Positions 5,829 to 6,756 of a DNA stretch of 6,756 bases are shown here, in pieces (position 1 is the first letter of the stretch; each line of letters begins with the position of its first letter). Source of the stretch: Bacillota bacterium (lineage in GTDB: Bacteria; Bacillota; Clostridia; Acetivibrionales; DTU013); contig JAEZLF010000121.1 of the NCBI GenBank assembly GCA_023435925.1, positions 1-6,756 on the forward strand, read 5' to 3'. The position numbers were made by a program, and so were the translations under genes. The notes beneath the pieces were generated by a model, which saw only the letters and a program-made list of their open reading frames with translations, was not told the origin of the DNA and did not search any database.

Positions 5829-5842
5829 TGCAGTATACTGCA
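5829..5842. promoter_or_regulatory. 14-bp perfect palindrome at the start site (possible operator)
   Basis: TGCAGTATACTGCA is an exact 14-bp palindrome covering about +2 to +15 of the predicted transcript. In that place it could be a repressor operator that blocks promoter clearance. As RNA it would make only a small tight 5' hairpin. No regulator for it is visible nearby. Confidence 0.45.
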
Positions 5843-5876
5843 TATATTAGATTATCTTACGAAAGGAGTTATTTTG

Positions 5877-5912
5877 ATGTCGGTAAAAAATGTTGAGGTG
5901 GTTTTTAGCTAA
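5877..5912 (+). CDS. uORF1, 11-codon leader peptide MSVKNVEVVFS
   Basis: AAGGAG (5863-5868) stands eight bases before ATG 5877, as good an RBS as any gene here, and the frame closes after eleven codons at TAA 5910-5912. It is the first start codon about 50 bases into the predicted transcript and the following structured region begins within ten bases of its stop. A strong RBS on an 11-residue product is typical of leader peptides whose translation is the signal, not the product. The peptide is Val-rich and matches no leader that I can name. Confidence 0.6.
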   Translation: MSVKNVEVVFS

Positions 5913-5926
5913 TTAAATATTGGCAG

Positions 5927-5969
5927 AGGTACACAGAATAACTTGTAACAGGTTTTGTTTGTGTTACCT
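5927..5969 (+). promoter_or_regulatory. competing hairpins after uORF1
   Basis: AGGTACACA (5927-5935) can pair with TGTGTTACCT (5960-5969) with one bulged base. The same 3' segment can instead pair through TGTTAC (5962-5967) with GTAACA (5945-5950), a perfect six-bp stem. The two folds share bases and cannot coexist, so a ribosome near the uORF1 stop (5912) that covers the first arm would favour the second. Confidence 0.4.
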
Positions 5970-6056
5970 ATGCAGCTTCTTTCGAGCAACCAGGTGGCAT
6001 GGGCGATCAGTTGGCAGAGCCAACGACCAGTCCAGAATCGTGTATATAACAATTAG
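5970..6056 (+). CDS. possible uORF2, 28 codons, stop one base before terminator 1
   Basis: ATG 5970 opens a 28-codon frame (MQLLSSNQVAWAISWQ...) that ends at TAG 6054-6056. The terminator stem begins at 6058, so a ribosome paused at this stop would cover its left arm. No clear RBS precedes ATG 5970; GTG 5961 and TTG 5955 are in-frame alternatives with a weak AGG at 5950-5952. Reinitiation by ribosomes leaving uORF1 is possible. The peptide has two Trp residues near its middle. It is not recognised and may be fortuitous. Confidence 0.35.
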   Translation: MQLLSSNQVAWAISWQSQRPVQNRVYNN

Positions 6057-6057
6057 C

Positions 6058-6083
6058 AGCACGCATTGGTAGCGTGTTTTTTT
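6058..6083 (+). terminator. intrinsic terminator 1 in the rsgA leader
   Basis: AGCACGC (6058-6064) pairs with GCGTGTT (6072-6078), seven pairs including one G-U, around the loop ATTGGTA. The stem runs into seven consecutive T residues (6077-6083). It has the form of a Rho-independent terminator placed about 255 bases into the transcript. Confidence 0.7.
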
Positions 6084-6102
6084 GTTGCTTTTATACAAGT
6101 TC

Positions 6103-6134
6103 AAGGGACACACATCAGTAGATGAATGTCTCTT
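6103..6134 (+). promoter_or_regulatory. hairpin between the two terminators
   Basis: AAGGGACA (6103-6110) pairs with TGTCTCTT (6127-6134) with one G-U pair. After a small internal loop, CATC (6113-6116) pairs with GATG (6121-6124) around AGTA. GGGACACA (6105-6112) can alternatively pair with TGTGTCCT (6300-6307) inside uORF3, which would break both local hairpins. Confidence 0.45.
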
Positions 6135-6136
6135 TC

Positions 6137-6170
6137 AAACCCGCAGGTGGTCGTTATCTGCGGGTTTTTT
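6137..6170 (+). terminator. intrinsic terminator 2 in the rsgA leader
   Basis: AAACCCGCAG (6137-6146) and CTGCGGGTTT (6158-6167) are exact complements over ten bp, with an 11-base loop and a run of six T residues (6165-6170). It is the best terminator in the window. A 26-codon frame without an RBS (6122-6202) passes straight through it, so translation across it could in principle unfold it. Transcripts must pass this point to reach rsgA unless there is a promoter that I cannot see. Confidence 0.82.
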
Positions 6171-6226
6171 ATATGCTTTTTCAGGTTGCGGAAGTTAATT
6201 AAATTAAATATGAGGAGAGAATGATT

Positions 6227-6352
6227 ATGAAAAAAATGAAGAGCACTTTTGAGGATATAAAGATAATCTGTTGTTGTTGGGGGACACCGCTTGCTGAGGT
6301 GTGTCCTCAAATAGAGAACAAAAAGAAACACTGGCGGGAAGAAAAGAAATAA
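6227..6352 (+). CDS. uORF3, 41-codon leader peptide with Cys-Cys-Cys-Trp run
   Basis: AGGAG (6213-6217) precedes ATG 6227 by nine bases; ATG 6221 is also in frame but only three bases away. The frame runs 41 codons to TAA 6350-6352, 20 bases before the rsgA GTG. The peptide is basic at both ends (MKKMKS... and ...REEKK) with IICCCWGTP in the middle: TGT TGT TGT TGG at 6269-6280. GGGGACAC (6280-6287) immediately follows and pairs with GTGTCCTC (6301-6308), eight bp with one G-U. A run of rare-amino-acid codons against a hairpin is the classic layout of a leader peptide, but a small functional protein co-translated with rsgA is also possible. I do not recognise the sequence. Confidence 0.6.
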   Translation: MKKMKSTFEDIKIICCCWGTPLAEVCPQIENKKKHWREEKK

Positions 6353-6372
6353 GTAAAGGATGGATTAGAATA

Positions 6373-6756
6373 GTGGATATTAAGAATTTTGGGAAGCTGA
6401 ATTTAGTAGATTACGGATTTATCCCAACGATGATGCCGGAAGGCGTGAGTGGTATCCCGGCGCGCATTACGGCAGTACACAAGGAACGTTATGAACTCAT
6501 CTGTGAATATGGCCAGACTTATGGAAGACTAAAAACAAGCATATATTTCGGAGAAGGCAACGAAAGCTTTCCTACAGCCGGAGATTTTGTGCTAATAAAC
6601 TACAACGCAAGCGGTGACAGTCAGATCACAAAAACATTAGAGCGCAAGTCAAAGTTTGCACGTAATGATTTCTCAGGCCATGCGGCTGGTTATGTCAAAA
6701 CGGTAAAAGAGCAAGTTGTTGCCGCAAATTTTGACTATGTATTTATTATGGCATCG
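6373..6756 (+). CDS. rsgA: ribosome small subunit-dependent GTPase A, N-terminal part, cut by window end
   Basis: The frame from GTG 6373 is open for 128 codons to the window edge. RsgA (YjeQ) is a circularly permuted GTPase that acts in late maturation of the 30S subunit. The visible part is the N-terminal OB-fold: GIPARITAVHKERYELICEYG (27-47), AGDFVLINY (69-77), the conserved link LERKSKFARND (89-99), and the start of the GTPase domain, EQVVAANFDYVFIMAS (113-128). The G motifs lie beyond the window. The N-terminal extension KLNLVDYGFIPTM is typical of the longer, divergent Clostridial copies, so this may be a second paralog. No ATG is available in frame; GGATGG (6358-6363) nine bases upstream supports the GTG, and GTG 6301 is a less likely alternative. 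The uORF3 stop lies 20 bases upstream, allowing coupled translation. Confidence 0.88.
   Translation, partial: MDIKNFGKLNLVDYGFIPTMMPEGVSGIPARITAVHKERYELICEYGQTYGRLKTSIYFGEGNESFPTAGDFVLINYNASGDSQITKTLERKSKFARNDFSGHAAGYVKTVKEQVVAANFDYVFIMAS

Larger units (their letters stand above)
5827..6372 (+). promoter_or_regulatory. long structured 5' leader of rsgA (putative ribosome-sensing attenuator)
   Basis: About 545 nt separate the predicted start site from the rsgA start codon. In order the leader holds uORF1 with a strong RBS (5877-5912), competing hairpins (5927-5969), a hairpin GTTGGC-AGA-GCCAAC (6010-6024) enclosed by CGAT/ATCG (6004-6040), uORF2 (5970-6056) ending one base before terminator 1, hairpin 3 (6103-6134), terminator 2, and uORF3 (6227-6352) with an internal hairpin. 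The direct repeat TTGGCAGAG occurs at 5920-5928 and 6011-6019. The arrangement resembles ribosome-mediated attenuators ahead of antibiotic-response genes in Firmicutes. I could not define a single antiterminator helix, so the mechanism is inference. Without readthrough the locus would instead yield a small RNA of about 255 nt ending at terminator 1. Confidence 0.6.

Noticed and set aside
5711..5898. Open frame crossing the rsgA promoter on the + strand
   Set aside because: It has no start with an RBS and reads through perfect -35 and -10 boxes and the uORF1 RBS, so it is better explained as chance.
5920..6083. T-box or known riboswitch aptamer in the rsgA leader
   Set aside because: I see no T-box sequence (AGGGTGGNACCGCG) and no recognisable TPP, SAM, FMN or lysine aptamer core. 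The uORFs fit a ribosome-based mechanism better.
5911..6211. Direct repeat AATTAAATAT at 5911-5920 and 6202-6211 as an insertion or attachment site
   Set aside because: A ten-base AT-only repeat is expected by chance in such AT-rich spacer, and nothing mobile lies between the copies.
6101..6331. Reverse-strand open frame of 76 codons in the rsgA leader
   Set aside because: It runs antisense through terminator 2 and uORF3, and its composition (Leu- and His-rich) reflects the A-rich leader, not a protein.
1..6756. CRISPR array, tRNA or rRNA genes, insertion-sequence transposase
   Set aside because: No regularly spaced repeats, no tRNA cloverleaf or rRNA signature and no transposase or integrase motif were seen on either strand.

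Overview
The window reads as a chromosomal or accessory segment from a low-to-moderate GC Firmicute, most likely a gut-type Clostridia member. The grounds are strong AGGAGG-type ribosome binding sites, an extended TGTGnTATAAT -10 box, short same-strand genes with little spacing, and protein families (WYL regulators, DUF3795, MerR/GyrI-like regulators, APH kinases, a divergent RsgA) that recur together in Clostridia. Every gene I can support is on the + strand. Base composition varies: the first third is visibly more GC-rich than the AT-rich acetyltransferase and leader regions, which fits a mosaic accessory region. This is a reading by eye only.

Region 1 (1-2760) is a probable operon. An extended -10 box and a 27-codon ORF, which looks like the amputated N-terminus of an MmcQ/YjbR protein, lead into a WYL-domain regulator (start 107). 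A 45-codon ORF of unknown function overlaps the regulator stop by ATGA. It is followed by an AlkZ-related winged-helix protein (1158-1853) and a two-domain protein (1888-2760) that joins a Cys-rich DUF3795 module to a complete S51 (dipeptidase E-like) domain with a recognisable Ser-Asp-His triad. A regulator of a class often tied to DNA-damage response sits beside a relative of DNA glycosylases, so a stress-response operon is plausible but inferred.

Region 2 (2761-5692) holds three separate genes with long gaps between them: a phosphinothricin-acetyltransferase-like GNAT, a BmrR-like MerR regulator with a GyrI-like effector domain and its own 19-bp-spacer promoter, and an aminoglycoside-phosphotransferase-fold kinase. 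The gaps contain inverted repeats, short ORFs and what may be decayed coding sequence.

Region 3 (5693-6756) is the most unusual part. A consensus promoter (TTGACA, 17 bp, TATAAT) starts a leader of about 545 nt before a 3'-truncated rsgA (ribosome assembly GTPase). The leader holds a 14-bp palindrome at the start site, an 11-codon uORF with a strong RBS, competing hairpins, a 28-codon uORF whose stop lies one base before an intrinsic terminator, a second hairpin, a second stronger terminator, and a 41-codon uORF with Cys-Cys-Cys-Trp codons directly before another hairpin. It looks like a ribosome-sensing attenuator controlling a ribosome-associated GTPase. I do not recognise a described family for it.
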